Part shown: piece after piece, positions 22,105 to 30,333 of the stretch | Numbering within the stretch: position 1 is the first letter of the stretch | How the letters are laid out: every line of letters begins with the position of its first letter | IMG/VR virus record: IMGVR_UViG_3300050821_008584 | Location: 1-64,000 of that record | Strand: one strand, 5' to 3' | DNA: 64,000 nt | Source: a virus | Notes under the pieces: generated by a model | The model's input: the letters and a program-made list of their open reading frames with translations, nothing else | Database searches by the model: none | What the model was told of the DNA's origin: nothing | Made by a program: the position numbers and the translations under genes

Positions 22105-22382
22105 GGCGAGTTCGCTGGCGATTCTAGCACTTGTTTCCGCTTCACTAGCCAAGCCTCAATTTCAGCCTTCGCCCGATCGAGGTCGAAATAGTAGCGCGGC
22201 CACATATCGGCATAATCGAGATTCAGCCGTATTCCATTACCGCCAGGCTTTACGTCGATGGTCGCAACCCAGTTTCCTCTGTCGCAATAGCGTGGCCTAG
22301 GTTGGAGAACAATCAGGCAATCTAAGCCCTCGATCTCAATGCATCCGGTGAATTCAGAATCCTGTTTCCAATTCAGAGTCAT
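22101..22382 (-). CDS. Small hypothetical protein
   Basis: 93 residues, beta-rich with a final helix (LDRAKAEIEAWLVKRKQVLE). The start (MTLNWKQDSEF) is fixed by an ATGA overlap with the upstream gene. No family recognised. Confidence 0.65.
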   Translation of the reverse strand: MTLNWKQDSEFTGCIEIEGLDCLIVLQPRPRYCDRGNWVATIDVKPGGNGIRLNLDYADMWPRYYFDLDRAKAEIEAWLVKRKQVLESPANSP

Positions 22383-22864
22383 TTGGCCTTCTTTGTGGTG
22401 CATTCCATAGCCCCATCGTTGATTGGAACGAACCCGCTTCCATCGTAAATGAATGGCACGCACTCGCCTTTGGCGAACCTTGATTCATAAGTCGTAACCT
22501 GCGGTTCCCGCTTTACGGCGCGATAGTATTTGTCTATCGTGTCCTGCTGAAGCTGGTCACGTGTCTTCACGGTCCAGTTCTTGCAAGCTGCCGGATTATC
22601 TTTCAGCACGGCGCGAATAGACTGAGCCTCTTCTGTTTTGATGCAGTTGGTCACTTCTTCTTGTGTCCACACCGTTACTCCGATAGAAGCCAGCGCGTCT
22701 AGTCTGTCAGCCTTGCCGACCACCTTGATCGCAGCGTCGCGAGGAATTTCGTACGGGAATGTCACGTAAAATGTCCGTACACTTGGCGAGAGTCCGCGGC
22801 GGGACTGCCCGAAGATCGCTCCGGCGACGAACACAGCAAGCACGACGAATATAGTTTTGGTCAT
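22379..22864 (-). CDS. Membrane-anchored or secreted hypothetical protein
   Basis: 161 residues. The N-terminal MTKTIFVVLAVFVAGAIFGQ is a signal peptide or anchor; the rest is soluble, with cysteines CIKTEE, ACKNW, CVPF and ECTTK. Directly downstream of dnaB with an ATGA overlap, but no obvious replication link. Function unknown. Confidence 0.68.
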   Translation of the reverse strand: MTKTIFVVLAVFVAGAIFGQSRRGLSPSVRTFYVTFPYEIPRDAAIKVVGKADRLDALASIGVTVWTQEEVTNCIKTEEAQSIRAVLKDNPAACKNWTVKTRDQLQQDTIDKYYRAVKREPQVTTYESRFAKGECVPFIYDGSGFVPINDGAMECTTKKAK

Positions 22865-24216
22865 TCCTGTTCTCCCATCCATGATCCCATCGCTTCCTCG
22901 AAACGCGTACTTTTTGCCAGGAAAACAAACGGCACGATATCGATAGGCCCATTGCGCTGTTTAGCCACAATTACTTCTGTTTCCGCCTTCTGCTCGTCCG
23001 AGATCTCGCCTTTGGTCTTGAACAGGTAAGGCCGATGAATAAAGATCACTGTGTCTGCATCTTGTTCCAACGATCCAGAATCGCGTAAGTCAGAAAGCTG
23101 CGGCCGCCTATCCTCACGCTCCGGGGCTCGCGACAATTGGCTCAATGCGATTACAGGGACGCCCAGATCCTTGGCTAAAGCTTTCAAGCCACGCGATATT
23201 TCGGACACTTGCTCTTGACGGTTTTTGTGACCCTTGCTCGGTGATACCAATTGAAGGTAATCGACAATGACCAAGGCCAAACCTATCTCTCGCTTCATAC
23301 GCGCCAGCCGTACCGAAATGTCAATCACCGAAGCTGAGGAGGAATCGTCTATAGAGATAGGCCATGCCATCATTTCCCCTATGACCTGTGCGATTGTGGT
23401 CCAATCCTCGCGGCGAAGGTGACCTGTCCTAAGCTTGTGCGAGTCAATGCGTCCGCGAGAAGTAAGAAGGCGCGTAAGCAGTGAATCCACTGCCATCTCC
23501 AGGCTAAAGATAGCGATTGGGCCGAGGCCTTGGACTGCAACATTCTCGGCGATGTTAAGAGAAAGTGTCGATTTCCCGACCGAGGGCCTCGCAGCCAGAA
23601 TGATCAGCTCCGAAGGTTGAAGGCCGGACGTCAAAGCATCTAACATGCTGTAGCCAGTCGACAGACCGGTTACACTGCGGCCCTCTTTCAGAATTGTTTC
23701 GACTCGGTTGCTATATTCCGGAATCAGCCGCCGGATTCCTACGAGACCTTTGCTTGTTTGGGTGTCGGATAGAGCTGTAAAAGCCGCCTGGGCTTGCTCC
23801 AGAAGCTGCTGAGCGTCGCTTCCTCCCTCTAAGGCCTCGGCTAGGATAGATTGCGCTGCGTACGCCGTAGACCGTCTAATAGCTAAATCCAGCACAATAG
23901 AGGCATATCTACCGATGTTGCTGATTCTCGGGACGCCATCAATGAGCTGTGAGACATAGCCAGGCCCGCCGCAGACCTCAAGCTCCCCGGTCAATCGAAG
24001 ATGGTCTGTAAGGGTTACCAGATCAATCGGTTCATGCGCGCTGCCAAGCTGCACGATATGAGTGAAAAGCCGGCGGTGCCGATCGTCAAAGAAATGTTCC
24101 GCTTTCAGCTTCTCAATGACCGTGGCAAGCGTATTGTTGTCGAGCAAGACGGCACCAAGCACGGAACGCTCCGCGTCGGGATTGTGCGGCAGCTTCGGTG
24201 TGTCGTCCTGCTTCAT
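22861..24216 (-). CDS. dnaB: Replicative DNA helicase DnaB
   Basis: 451 residues. Hexameric 5'-3' helicase that unwinds DNA at the replication fork. The N-terminal DnaB domain (LPHNPDAERSVLGAVLLDNN) and the RecA-like helicase domain are both complete, with Walker A ARPSVGKST (about residue 210), LVIVDYLQLV as Walker B, and later SQLSRAPE and SGSLEQDADTV motifs. The length and N-terminus are bacterial-like rather than T7/T4-like, hinting at capture from a host (Acidobacteriota-like by eye). The start is fixed by an ATGA overlap. No DnaC/DnaI loader or primase is seen nearby, so loading may use host factors. Confidence 0.95.
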   Translation of the reverse strand: MKQDDTPKLPHNPDAERSVLGAVLLDNNTLATVIEKLKAEHFFDDRHRRLFTHIVQLGSAHEPIDLVTLTDHLRLTGELEVCGGPGYVSQLIDGVPRISNIGRYASIVLDLAIRRSTAYAAQSILAEALEGGSDAQQLLEQAQAAFTALSDTQTSKGLVGIRRLIPEYSNRVETILKEGRSVTGLSTGYSMLDALTSGLQPSELIILAARPSVGKSTLSLNIAENVAVQGLGPIAIFSLEMAVDSLLTRLLTSRGRIDSHKLRTGHLRREDWTTIAQVIGEMMAWPISIDDSSSASVIDISVRLARMKREIGLALVIVDYLQLVSPSKGHKNRQEQVSEISRGLKALAKDLGVPVIALSQLSRAPEREDRRPQLSDLRDSGSLEQDADTVIFIHRPYLFKTKGEISDEQKAETEVIVAKQRNGPIDIVPFVFLAKSTRFEEAMGSWMGEQE

Positions 24217-24725
24217 GCCTTCTCGGTCGCCGGTACTTGCCGGACAAAGAAATTGCGCAGCCATTCGCGAATTTTGCTGCGGCCAGGTGGAAGCGGTATG
24301 ACTGTAATGAAGTAGAAAAATAGGAGACAGCCAAAACTGAAGAGCATCCCAGATGCCCTAACCGCAGCATCCAAGGCAAACATAACGAGCCACAACAAGC
24401 GCCAAGGCCGACCACTAAATTGCAACAACCTATGAATATCTAAGGCGTCCGAATTATAGAGGCTGTGCTCGGCTCGATCACATAGCGAACCTTCCCATGC
24501 CATCAGTGGCGCAACAATAATTGCCATGAAAAGATCCATGCCATAGGTTGGCATGGCCATGAATCGACGGAAGCGATTGATGATCTTGAGAGCTAACCAA
24601 ACAAAACAGAGAAACCTTCCGAACTTGGCGATGCGGAAATTGGTAATGCCAAAGCTGCTCTGAGTCCAGTGTGCAAACTTGGTGCAGCCAGCGAGTATCT
24701 GATCGTCTAGCCAAGTGAAGATCAT
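24213..24725 (-). CDS. Predicted membrane protein
   Basis: 170 residues with hydrophobic segments near 34-50, 62-78 (MDLFMAIIVAPLMAWEG), 106-125 and 126-145 (SFGCLLFFYFITVIPLPP), probably four spans. Coupled by ATGA to dnaB. No family recognised; a membrane protein next to a phage helicase could be an envelope or exclusion protein, but this is conjecture. Confidence 0.62.
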   Translation of the reverse strand: MIFTWLDDQILAGCTKFAHWTQSSFGITNFRIAKFGRFLCFVWLALKIINRFRRFMAMPTYGMDLFMAIIVAPLMAWEGSLCDRAEHSLYNSDALDIHRLLQFSGRPWRLLWLVMFALDAAVRASGMLFSFGCLLFFYFITVIPLPPGRSKIREWLRNFFVRQVPATEKA

Positions 24726-24940
24726 CGGAAGCTCTCTACTTTGGCAATGGCTTCGTCTAGTGGCTTCCAGACATCCGCTTCACGGTCTGCCAATGGCAGT
24801 GTCCAAGACCACATGACCATCTTCTTGGCTGCTTCCAGCAACTCCTGCGCAGCCTCCCGTTCGTTGCGAGCCGCTTGCAGTTGGACCTTGTGCCGTTTGC
24901 TTACGACGTTGAGGAGCCGCTCGATCGCAGGGAAACTCAT
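24722..24940 (-). CDS. Small helical protein
   Basis: 72 residues, mostly helical (VVSKRHKVQLQAARNEREAA), likely a short coiled coil. Overlaps both neighbours as ATGA. Function unknown. Confidence 0.6.
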   Translation of the reverse strand: MSFPAIERLLNVVSKRHKVQLQAARNEREAAQELLEAAKKMVMWSWTLPLADREADVWKPLDEAIAKVESFR

Positions 24941-25632
24941 TTGATCACCAGCGGCTTCCATTCTTCGCTAGGTGCTTCTGCTTTGCGTCCATCCCTCCAT
25001 TCGAGAGCATCTATAGCAATCATGCGAATTTCGCCAAATTCATCCTGCCCGAGATCCTCATCCTCATCATCGCTACAGTAGCGGCTGTCGATTTCGTCCT
25101 CGTCTAGGTTCTCCTCAAGTACCACAATCTGTGCATCGATTTGCGGATAATGATCTGTGCCGAATCCGCTATAGCGTCGGATGCGAGGCTTCAACTCTTT
25201 GAGTGCGGCTATTTCTTCCTTAACTTCCAGGACGGTTCTCTCTTTCGGCTGGGCTGTCCGTACAGTTTCCTTGGTTGAATGTTTGGTCCTCTTAGCCTTG
25301 GGCATGGCGTTCACTCCTTGATGATGAAGTCTGAATTCCAAATCATTGGCGAATACGGAGACCTTATTTTGCGGCAACCGGAGCAGTTTTTGATCGCGTG
25401 GTAGTTTGCAGACGTTTGCGCGAAAGATGGCCGAACCAGCGCATTGCTGATTCGAAACCGTGTGACAATCTATCAGCGACTCGCCGTGCGCGGCAGCCAA
25501 CCACTCGCTGATGCTGAAGTTCCCAATCCATCCCTTTAACGACTTGCGGGCCCAAGGACAATCACTGCACGGTGAAGTATGTTGGCGTTTACGAGGTTTT
25601 GCCTGATCGGCTGTGACTAATTGGTGCTTCAT
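24937..25632 (-). CDS. DUF6283-family protein with acidic C-terminal extension
   Basis: 231 residues. Residues 20-105 match the DUF6283 pattern: PCSDCPWARKSLKGWIGNFS, ESLIDCHTV, QQCAGSAIFRANVCKLPRD. Its Cys/His set suggests a metal site, function unknown, common in phages. From residue 110 a second, highly acidic domain follows (LDEDEIDSRYCSDDEDEDLG). The ATG at residue 110 (25305) has GGAG before it, so two products, full-length and C-terminal only, are plausible. A second DUF6283-like protein lies at 44646-44924. Confidence 0.8.
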   Translation of the reverse strand: MKHQLVTADQAKPRKRQHTSPCSDCPWARKSLKGWIGNFSISEWLAAAHGESLIDCHTVSNQQCAGSAIFRANVCKLPRDQKLLRLPQNKVSVFANDLEFRLHHQGVNAMPKAKRTKHSTKETVRTAQPKERTVLEVKEEIAALKELKPRIRRYSGFGTDHYPQIDAQIVVLEENLDEDEIDSRYCSDDEDEDLGQDEFGEIRMIAIDALEWRDGRKAEAPSEEWKPLVIK

Positions 25633-25895
25633 TTCAGGCCTGGTTTAGCCACTGGTTTTACCTTGGCTAGCTGCTGTATTTTGTAGGCAGTCAGAACAGT
25701 AGCCGCGTACAGACCGGCCAGCATCTCGAATGGATCGGAACTAGCAGCGGAAGCCGCTCTACTTGCGGACTTACAGATCCTTCCGACCACGCGCTTGCGT
25801 TTCCATGGACCCAGAGAGATATCCAGACTTGTTAGTGCGATATGGTTGAACCCGCTCAGCCAAACGTCAATCTCGTCAGGTTTTCTTTGTCTCAC
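25629..25895 (-). CDS. Small hypothetical protein
   Basis: 88 residues, with SASRAASAASSDPFEMLAGLYAA in the middle (small-residue-rich helix, possibly membrane associated) and a basic tail. ATGA overlaps on both sides. Function unknown. Confidence 0.58.
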   Translation of the reverse strand: MRQRKPDEIDVWLSGFNHIALTSLDISLGPWKRKRVVGRICKSASRAASAASSDPFEMLAGLYAATVLTAYKIQQLAKVKPVAKPGLK

Positions 25896-26413
25896 GGTCG
25901 CACCTTGATGAATTCGGAGAAATGATTTCCAGCCACGAATTTATTGAACTCTTCCTCGCGCAAGATGAATTCACCGGCCTTGCCAAGCGTAGCGTCGCGC
26001 GATTCAATGCCGGCGAATATTTCTATGTGGACATGACCGCCTAGCAGCTTCCATCGGTATCGAATGCGCAGCCGATCAATCGCCAACGCTTGGGCAATCG
26101 ATGTCCATCCAAAGCTGCCTTTCATCAGGAATGCCACGCCTTTCGGGACATCTAACCCCGCCTCTCCAGACATAATCGCGCAGCGAAGCTTTGGATTGTC
26201 CGTCCGTAAAGCTTGGATCAATTCAATGCCTTTCATCCCTGAGCCCGTATTTTGATCTGAGATAACCGCATCTGGACCAGCAAGGCCGTGCCTGACCATC
26301 CTAAGTGCTTCTTCTGGTGAATTAATGAGTACAGCCTCGCAACCGTTGAACTTAATCATGTCGCCAATGGTCGAAAGAATGTCGCGATCATCATCCACAA
26401 CGAGAATATTCAT
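25892..26413 (-). CDS. Receiver-domain (CheY-like) protein
   Basis: 173 residues. MNILVVDDDRDILSTIGDMI, VISDQNTG (phospho-acceptor Asp about 53), MSGEAG and FLMKGS (conserved Lys) define a response-regulator receiver domain. The last 60 residues are not a DNA-binding output domain; they end in EEEFNKFVAGNHFSEF. No histidine kinase is nearby, so it may intercept host two-component phosphotransfer or act as a phospho-independent switch. The start is fixed by an ATGA overlap. Confidence 0.85.
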   Translation of the reverse strand: MNILVVDDDRDILSTIGDMIKFNGCEAVLINSPEEALRMVRHGLAGPDAVISDQNTGSGMKGIELIQALRTDNPKLRCAIMSGEAGLDVPKGVAFLMKGSFGWTSIAQALAIDRLRIRYRWKLLGGHVHIEIFAGIESRDATLGKAGEFILREEEFNKFVAGNHFSEFIKVRP

Positions 26414-26703
26414 TGGATTCCACACGCTTTCAGCAATCGGTCGCGAAGTTGTGAATCGTAACCGGGGTTCTCATCCGAGGCATTCACGATGTCGATTGCA
26501 AGGTCCCTAGCTAATCCAATTGTCGATGCCACTAGGAATGCCGCCCAAGTGTCAGACATAGTTAATGCAGATATTGGACAGTGTTTCTCACGTAGGCCAC
26601 GCCTTATAGCCTTTTGCCGCTTACCGTTAGACACGGTAAAAGTGCGCAGTTGCCAGTCCCGCGGCGTTTTTTCCAGCCTGATGATGAATTCATCGAGCGT
26701 CAT
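26410..26703 (-). CDS. Small hypothetical protein
   Basis: 97 residues, mixed; begins MTLDEFIIRLEKTPRDWQLR and ends LRDRLLKACGIQ. Coupled to the receiver-domain gene. No family recognised. Confidence 0.6.
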   Translation of the reverse strand: MTLDEFIIRLEKTPRDWQLRTFTVSNGKRQKAIRRGLREKHCPISALTMSDTWAAFLVASTIGLARDLAIDIVNASDENPGYDSQLRDRLLKACGIQ

Positions 26704-26712
26704 TTGAGGCTC

Positions 26713-26838
26713 CTAGCATTTTAATTTCCCTCTTTTGAACAGAATGTTGCGAGTTTCGGCAATTATTTTGCCAAGTAAGCTTCCAATTACCCAAACAGTG
26801 GCAAATTTTAATGCGGCCACGTCGGATGGTGTAAGCAT
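26713..26838 (-). CDS. Small single-span membrane protein
   Basis: 41 residues (MLTPSDVAALKFATVWVIGS...), one probable transmembrane helix and a basic cytoplasmic tail (RNILFKRGKLKC). The start at 26838 lies four bases after the stop of the upstream gene. The longer upstream frame would overlap it heavily and is less likely. Confidence 0.5.
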   Translation of the reverse strand: MLTPSDVAALKFATVWVIGSLLGKIIAETRNILFKRGKLKC

Positions 26839-26842
26839 TAGA

Positions 26843-27328
26843 TCATCCACCCGCCTTTGCAATGGCGTCTTTGGTTTCCTGTCTGGCGTCAAATGTGTGC
26901 GACATCGTGAACGACTCCAATGCCTTCTGTACCTCTTGAAGATTGGCACGCAGTTTAAGATAGTGCTTAGCTTCGGTTTCGGTTAACCGCATAAGATTGT
27001 CGCCGCTGTGGCGATAGCCGCTCATCTGTTCTGTTTGTTTCTCTTTGTCCCACCGGATAAGCAAATTATCATTGGAGCCGTGGATGCCAACGATGACTCC
27101 ATGTTTCAACTTGCCCGCGGATGAGTCCCAGCTTTCCTCTTCCCAATAGTAAAAAGGGATGGAAATGGGTCGCCGTTTTGGATTGGTCGCCTTCATCAGG
27201 CGATCTTTCAGTACAGCCAGTGTGGGTGCATGGATGGTCTCACCTTCTAATACCGTGGTGAATTGGCCGTCGACATCCACACCGATCTCAAACTTTTGGC
27301 CGCGTATATCTACATCACTAAATTTCAC
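26843..27328 (-). CDS. Hypothetical protein, GTG start
   Basis: 161 residues. The start GTG at 27328 follows AGGAGGAGGAC and overlaps the stop of the tiny upstream gene (GTGA). Beta-rich N-terminal half (VDIRGQKFEIGVDVDGQFTT) with helical C-terminus (KHYLKLRANLQEVQKALESF). No family recognised. Confidence 0.65.
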   Translation of the reverse strand: MKFSDVDIRGQKFEIGVDVDGQFTTVLEGETIHAPTLAVLKDRLMKATNPKRRPISIPFYYWEEESWDSSAGKLKHGVIVGIHGSNDNLLIRWDKEKQTEQMSGYRHSGDNLMRLTETEAKHYLKLRANLQEVQKALESFTMSHTFDARQETKDAIAKAGG

Positions 27329-27429
27329 GTCCTCCTCCTGAAGTAGCCCTTCTCCGCAAGCTCTCTGCGCCATCTGCGCTCGCGGCGATAGGCGATGAAT
27401 AAGCCAATGAAGTCTCGGAGCCAGCTCAT
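27325..27429 (-). CDS. Tiny basic protein, 34 residues
   Basis: MSWLRDFIGLFIAYRRERRW followed by RRELAEKGYFRRRT. An amphipathic or membrane-peripheral helix with a strongly basic end. It is supported by ATGA overlap upstream and GTGA overlap downstream. Its last codons also encode the AGGAGG ribosome-binding site of the next gene. Confidence 0.6.
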   Translation of the reverse strand: MSWLRDFIGLFIAYRRERRWRRELAEKGYFRRRT

Positions 27430-27623
27430 GACTTCTCCATTTCGCAATAGAAGATATCGCGAGTCCAAGACGTCAGTCCCGGGTGAAGTCTCTGTTCTTG
27501 GTGCTCCAGTTCATCGCTGAGACTCTTAGCGGTTTCCCAATCAAGTCCGGAGCGAACAACCCGTGTGCCACGGAAGTCTTTTTTGTTGATCGACCGGATG
27601 ACGCTATAGGTTTTGCCTTTCAT
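27426..27623 (-). CDS. Small hypothetical protein
   Basis: 65 residues (MKGKTYSVIRSINKKDFRGT...). The start at 27623 has GGAGAAGTC upstream and lies within the end of the preceding gene. Ends coupled (ATGA) to the 34-residue gene. Function unknown. Confidence 0.58.
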   Translation of the reverse strand: MKGKTYSVIRSINKKDFRGTRVVRSGLDWETAKSLSDELEHQEQRLHPGLTSWTRDIFYCEMEKS

Positions 27624-27852
27624 GACTTCTCCGTTTAGTCGTGATAGAGAGGACCACATCATGGCCAGCATCAATTACGATATCCACCTGCTGAGAGGGA
27701 CCAGCCTGAACGATCTCGCCAATGCTACTGCTGCTCAAGCAATCGCCAACAATGCAGTTGACAGAAGGGGTGTCAGGTGAAACCACAAGTTTCACGTGTC
27801 CGCGTGGACACACGTATGGTGTCACCCGAAACCGAATGCGCTCCCCTTTCAT
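27604..27852 (-). CDS. Small beta-rich protein with Cys/His motif
   Basis: 82 residues. CPRGHVKLVV and VNCIVGDC suggest a zinc site; the second half is beta-rich (QVDIVIDAGHDVVLSITT). It starts four bases after the ParB stop. Function unknown. Confidence 0.55.
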   Translation of the reverse strand: MKGERIRFRVTPYVCPRGHVKLVVSPDTPSVNCIVGDCLSSSSIGEIVQAGPSQQVDIVIDAGHDVVLSITTKRRSHERQNL

Positions 27853-27856
27853 TGGA

Positions 27857-29347
27857 CTATGCCTTAGCGGCGGCTGCTTTCTTTGGTTTGGCTTCCTTCA
27901 GCTTCTTTTGGGTGGCTTGCTTGGCGATCTCGGCCAATGGAATCTTCACAGCCTTGGCCTTGGCCTCGAGCAGTTCTGCTTTAGCTGTGCTGCCGGCGTA
28001 AAACCAGAGTTCGCGCTCGGCTAACGTCAGCAAGAATAACCACTGCTCCACGCCCTTGGTTGTAAGTTTAGCGAGATTCTTTGCGATGGTTGCGCCGAAG
28101 TCGTTCCCGCCATACTGCGCCTTTTTCGCTTCCCATCCCATCGCGTTGCAGACCGATCGAGCATGGTCGGTGCTCAAATCGCGAATCCGCCAATCCAAGA
28201 TTTCGCGATAATCGGCTGGCTTTATCTCAAACTCTTCCGCAGCCAGTTCCTTGAAGATGAGCGCACGACGCAGGAGTTCGATCTTCCTGGCTTTCAGTCC
28301 CTTCTTGCTGTGGCCGCTCTCGATGTCCGAAACCTCTTTCTTATTGTGGGTCTTACACTTGGGATTGACGCACACGACGAGGGTCTGACCCAACTTGACG
28401 TCATGGATGCTGTGATCGAAAGTGCCGCGCCCTTTCTCAACCACTATGCCTTCCTTGAGATCGGCGCATGTTTTGTCGTCACTGAGAGTCCATTCGGTTA
28501 TGCCCTTCGGTTTCCACCCGGGCGTGAAGTCCTCTCCTGCAGTCAACAGTACAGCATCGGGATGAGTGGCCACCTGAATCTTAACGAAGGCACGAACTTT
28601 ATTCTCAAAGCAATCCGGATCCGTGCAGGTATCCGCATCCTTAATGTCAAAAAACAGCAGCTTGTTCGCTCCAGTGCGTTTTGGGCAAGCCAAGCAACTG
28701 CCGGCCTTCTCTACCAGCTTGGCATCCTTGGTATCGAATGGAGCTTCCGCCAGATTCAAAAAGAATTGCCGATCGATCTCCTGAGCCAGTTGCCGCGCGC
28801 TCCAGCCGTTCTTCAACCATTGGACGCATTCCTTCTGTTGTTCCGGCAACAATCGGGCGACCTGGAGCGCATGAGATTGGCTAATCTCGAAGCTGCGGAA
28901 GAGTTTCTTGACCGGCTCGATCAGATCGCAGAACTTAAGCCTGGTCTGCACATGCCAATCGGTCTTGCCGGTCTTTGTGGCGAGTTGGTCGATCGAATAC
29001 CCGAACTGTTTTTGGAGCCGCTGATAGCTCTCTGCTTCGTCAAGGCTATGCAAATCCTCTCGTTGACAATTTTCGACCAGCTGAATTTCGAGGACCTCGT
29101 CATCGCTTAGCGATTTGATGATGCAGGGTACTTCCTTCAAGCCAGCAGCCTTGGCGGCACGCAGACGCCGTGCGCCGGATACGACTTCCTGGCCCTCGTT
29201 GTTGGACCTAACCAGCAAGGGCAGCAATATGCCCTTCTCTTTGATCGAGCCGGTTAGTTCCTTGAGGGACGTCTTGTCGAACATGGTGCGCGGATTGGTC
29301 TTTGATTCGTGAAGCTGATCCACTGCGATTTGCTGAATCTCCATCAT
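27857..29347 (-). CDS. ParB/RepB-family partition-like protein with Cys-rich region
   Basis: 496 residues. The N-terminal ParB domain carries PRTMFDKTSLKELTGSIKEKG, VSGARRLRAAKAAG (CTP-binding arginine patch type) and VENCQREDL. A helix-turn-helix segment follows (SIDQLATKTGKTDWHVQTRL). Residues about 215-260 hold SCLACPKRTG and CTDPDCF, a probable zinc site seen in a subset of element-borne ParB proteins. The C-terminus is Ala/Lys-rich. It may bind centromere-like sites and form clamps, or act as a transcription silencer. No ParA is found in the window. Strong leader GGGAGAATCAAAA before the ATG. Confidence 0.88.
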   Translation of the reverse strand: MMEIQQIAVDQLHESKTNPRTMFDKTSLKELTGSIKEKGILLPLLVRSNNEGQEVVSGARRLRAAKAAGLKEVPCIIKSLSDDEVLEIQLVENCQREDLHSLDEAESYQRLQKQFGYSIDQLATKTGKTDWHVQTRLKFCDLIEPVKKLFRSFEISQSHALQVARLLPEQQKECVQWLKNGWSARQLAQEIDRQFFLNLAEAPFDTKDAKLVEKAGSCLACPKRTGANKLLFFDIKDADTCTDPDCFENKVRAFVKIQVATHPDAVLLTAGEDFTPGWKPKGITEWTLSDDKTCADLKEGIVVEKGRGTFDHSIHDVKLGQTLVVCVNPKCKTHNKKEVSDIESGHSKKGLKARKIELLRRALIFKELAAEEFEIKPADYREILDWRIRDLSTDHARSVCNAMGWEAKKAQYGGNDFGATIAKNLAKLTTKGVEQWLFLLTLAERELWFYAGSTAKAELLEAKAKAVKIPLAEIAKQATQKKLKEAKPKKAAAAKA

Positions 29348-29364
29348 TTTTGATTCTCCCTTTT

Positions 29365-29655
29365 TTAATTTACTTTCTGACTTTGAACGATAAAGACCGT
29401 CGGCTTATATGCAGGTGGCTTCCAATTCCAGCACGTGAACCAGCGGATCGGATTAAAAACGTATGCCGGTTCCTGAAGCGGAAAGGCTATCGCTACATCG
29501 TGCCAAAAGGCACAGCGTTGCCAGTCGTATTTCTCAATGGCTTCACCCCAAGGCTTTGAAACCGCACTTCGATATACCGTGAAAGCGTGCTGATTCCAAA
29601 CTAATGCTCCTGAAAGGAATAAGAGTGGCGGAATTGCTACCACAATGATGAACAC
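29365..29655 (-). CDS. Small membrane-anchored protein
   Basis: 96 residues with an N-terminal hydrophobic helix (MFIIVVAIPPLLFLSGALVW) and a Trp-rich soluble part (WFTCWNWKPPAYKPTVFIV). Directly upstream of parB. Function unknown. Confidence 0.6.
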   Translation of the reverse strand: MFIIVVAIPPLLFLSGALVWNQHAFTVYRSAVSKPWGEAIEKYDWQRCAFWHDVAIAFPLQEPAYVFNPIRWFTCWNWKPPAYKPTVFIVQSQKVN

Positions 29656-29656
29656 G

Positions 29657-30106
29657 TTATTCTCTCCTGTTCTGAATCGCGACTATTTTTTCCAGCAGCT
29701 CCTTAAATTCTAAGTTAGACATCCATCTCGTTGGGACACATCCAAATGGGCACCGCATCCATTCGTTGTCAGTTACACCCCAAAAACGGCAGACGGCTGG
29801 CCGAATACTGTAAGCCATGCATGCGCCCATCAGTGACAGGAAAACGCATTTAGTTTCGCCGTCTGGAACAAGCCCGATGAAGTCACGCCGAAGGCTTTCA
29901 GGCGTAGGCAGGTGCTTACCGATTCCTGGCTCCCAGCCTTTCTCTTCGAAAATCGGAATAGTTTCGAGTACGCCGCGCTTTTCTTCTAGCCGCTGTGCCT
30001 CAATCTTCGGAATCAGGATTGGACCGCAATAATTCCAGCATTTCCGTTGGCAGGCGACCGTTGGCAGTTCCGCGTAAAGAGCGTCCAGTTCTTCGTACTT
30101 GCTCAT
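29657..30106 (-). CDS. YkgJ-like cysteine-cluster protein
   Basis: 149 residues. ACQRKCWNYCG, CVFL, ACMAYSIRPAVCRFWG and a C-terminal CPFGC reproduce the cysteine spacing of the YkgJ/CxxCxxCC family, which binds zinc or an iron-sulfur cluster and is of unknown function. The start is fixed by an ATGA overlap. Confidence 0.72.
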   Translation of the reverse strand: MSKYEELDALYAELPTVACQRKCWNYCGPILIPKIEAQRLEEKRGVLETIPIFEEKGWEPGIGKHLPTPESLRRDFIGLVPDGETKCVFLSLMGACMAYSIRPAVCRFWGVTDNEWMRCPFGCVPTRWMSNLEFKELLEKIVAIQNRRE

Positions 30107-30333
30107 ATCCAGCACTCCACGATCTGCCGTTCATCGCTCTGGTTCCGGTGAAACCGGACAGCGCTCGGCGCAAGGTTCATAATTCTGCTGCGAGCATTGT
30201 CGAGGCTGTGTCCGCGGTAGACGATCTCCTGCGGAACGGCTTCACCGTCTAGCGCGATAAATCGCCGGACGATAAAATCATCCGGATAATCTTTCGGATG
30301 GTCGTAGACCACAAACATCATCAAGTCGCTCAT
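30103..30333 (-). CDS. Small hypothetical protein
   Basis: 76 residues, beta-rich start (MSDLMMFVVYDHPKDYPDDF) and a compact alpha/beta composition. ATGA overlaps both neighbours. Function unknown. Confidence 0.6.
   Translation of the reverse strand: MSDLMMFVVYDHPKDYPDDFIVRRFIALDGEAVPQEIVYRGHSLDNARSRIMNLAPSAVRFHRNQSDERQIVECWI

Noticed and set aside
28163-29110. 315-codon plus-strand ORF opposite parB
   Set aside because: It is a shadow frame of ParB: no ribosome-binding site, no domain, and the minus-strand ParB is certain.
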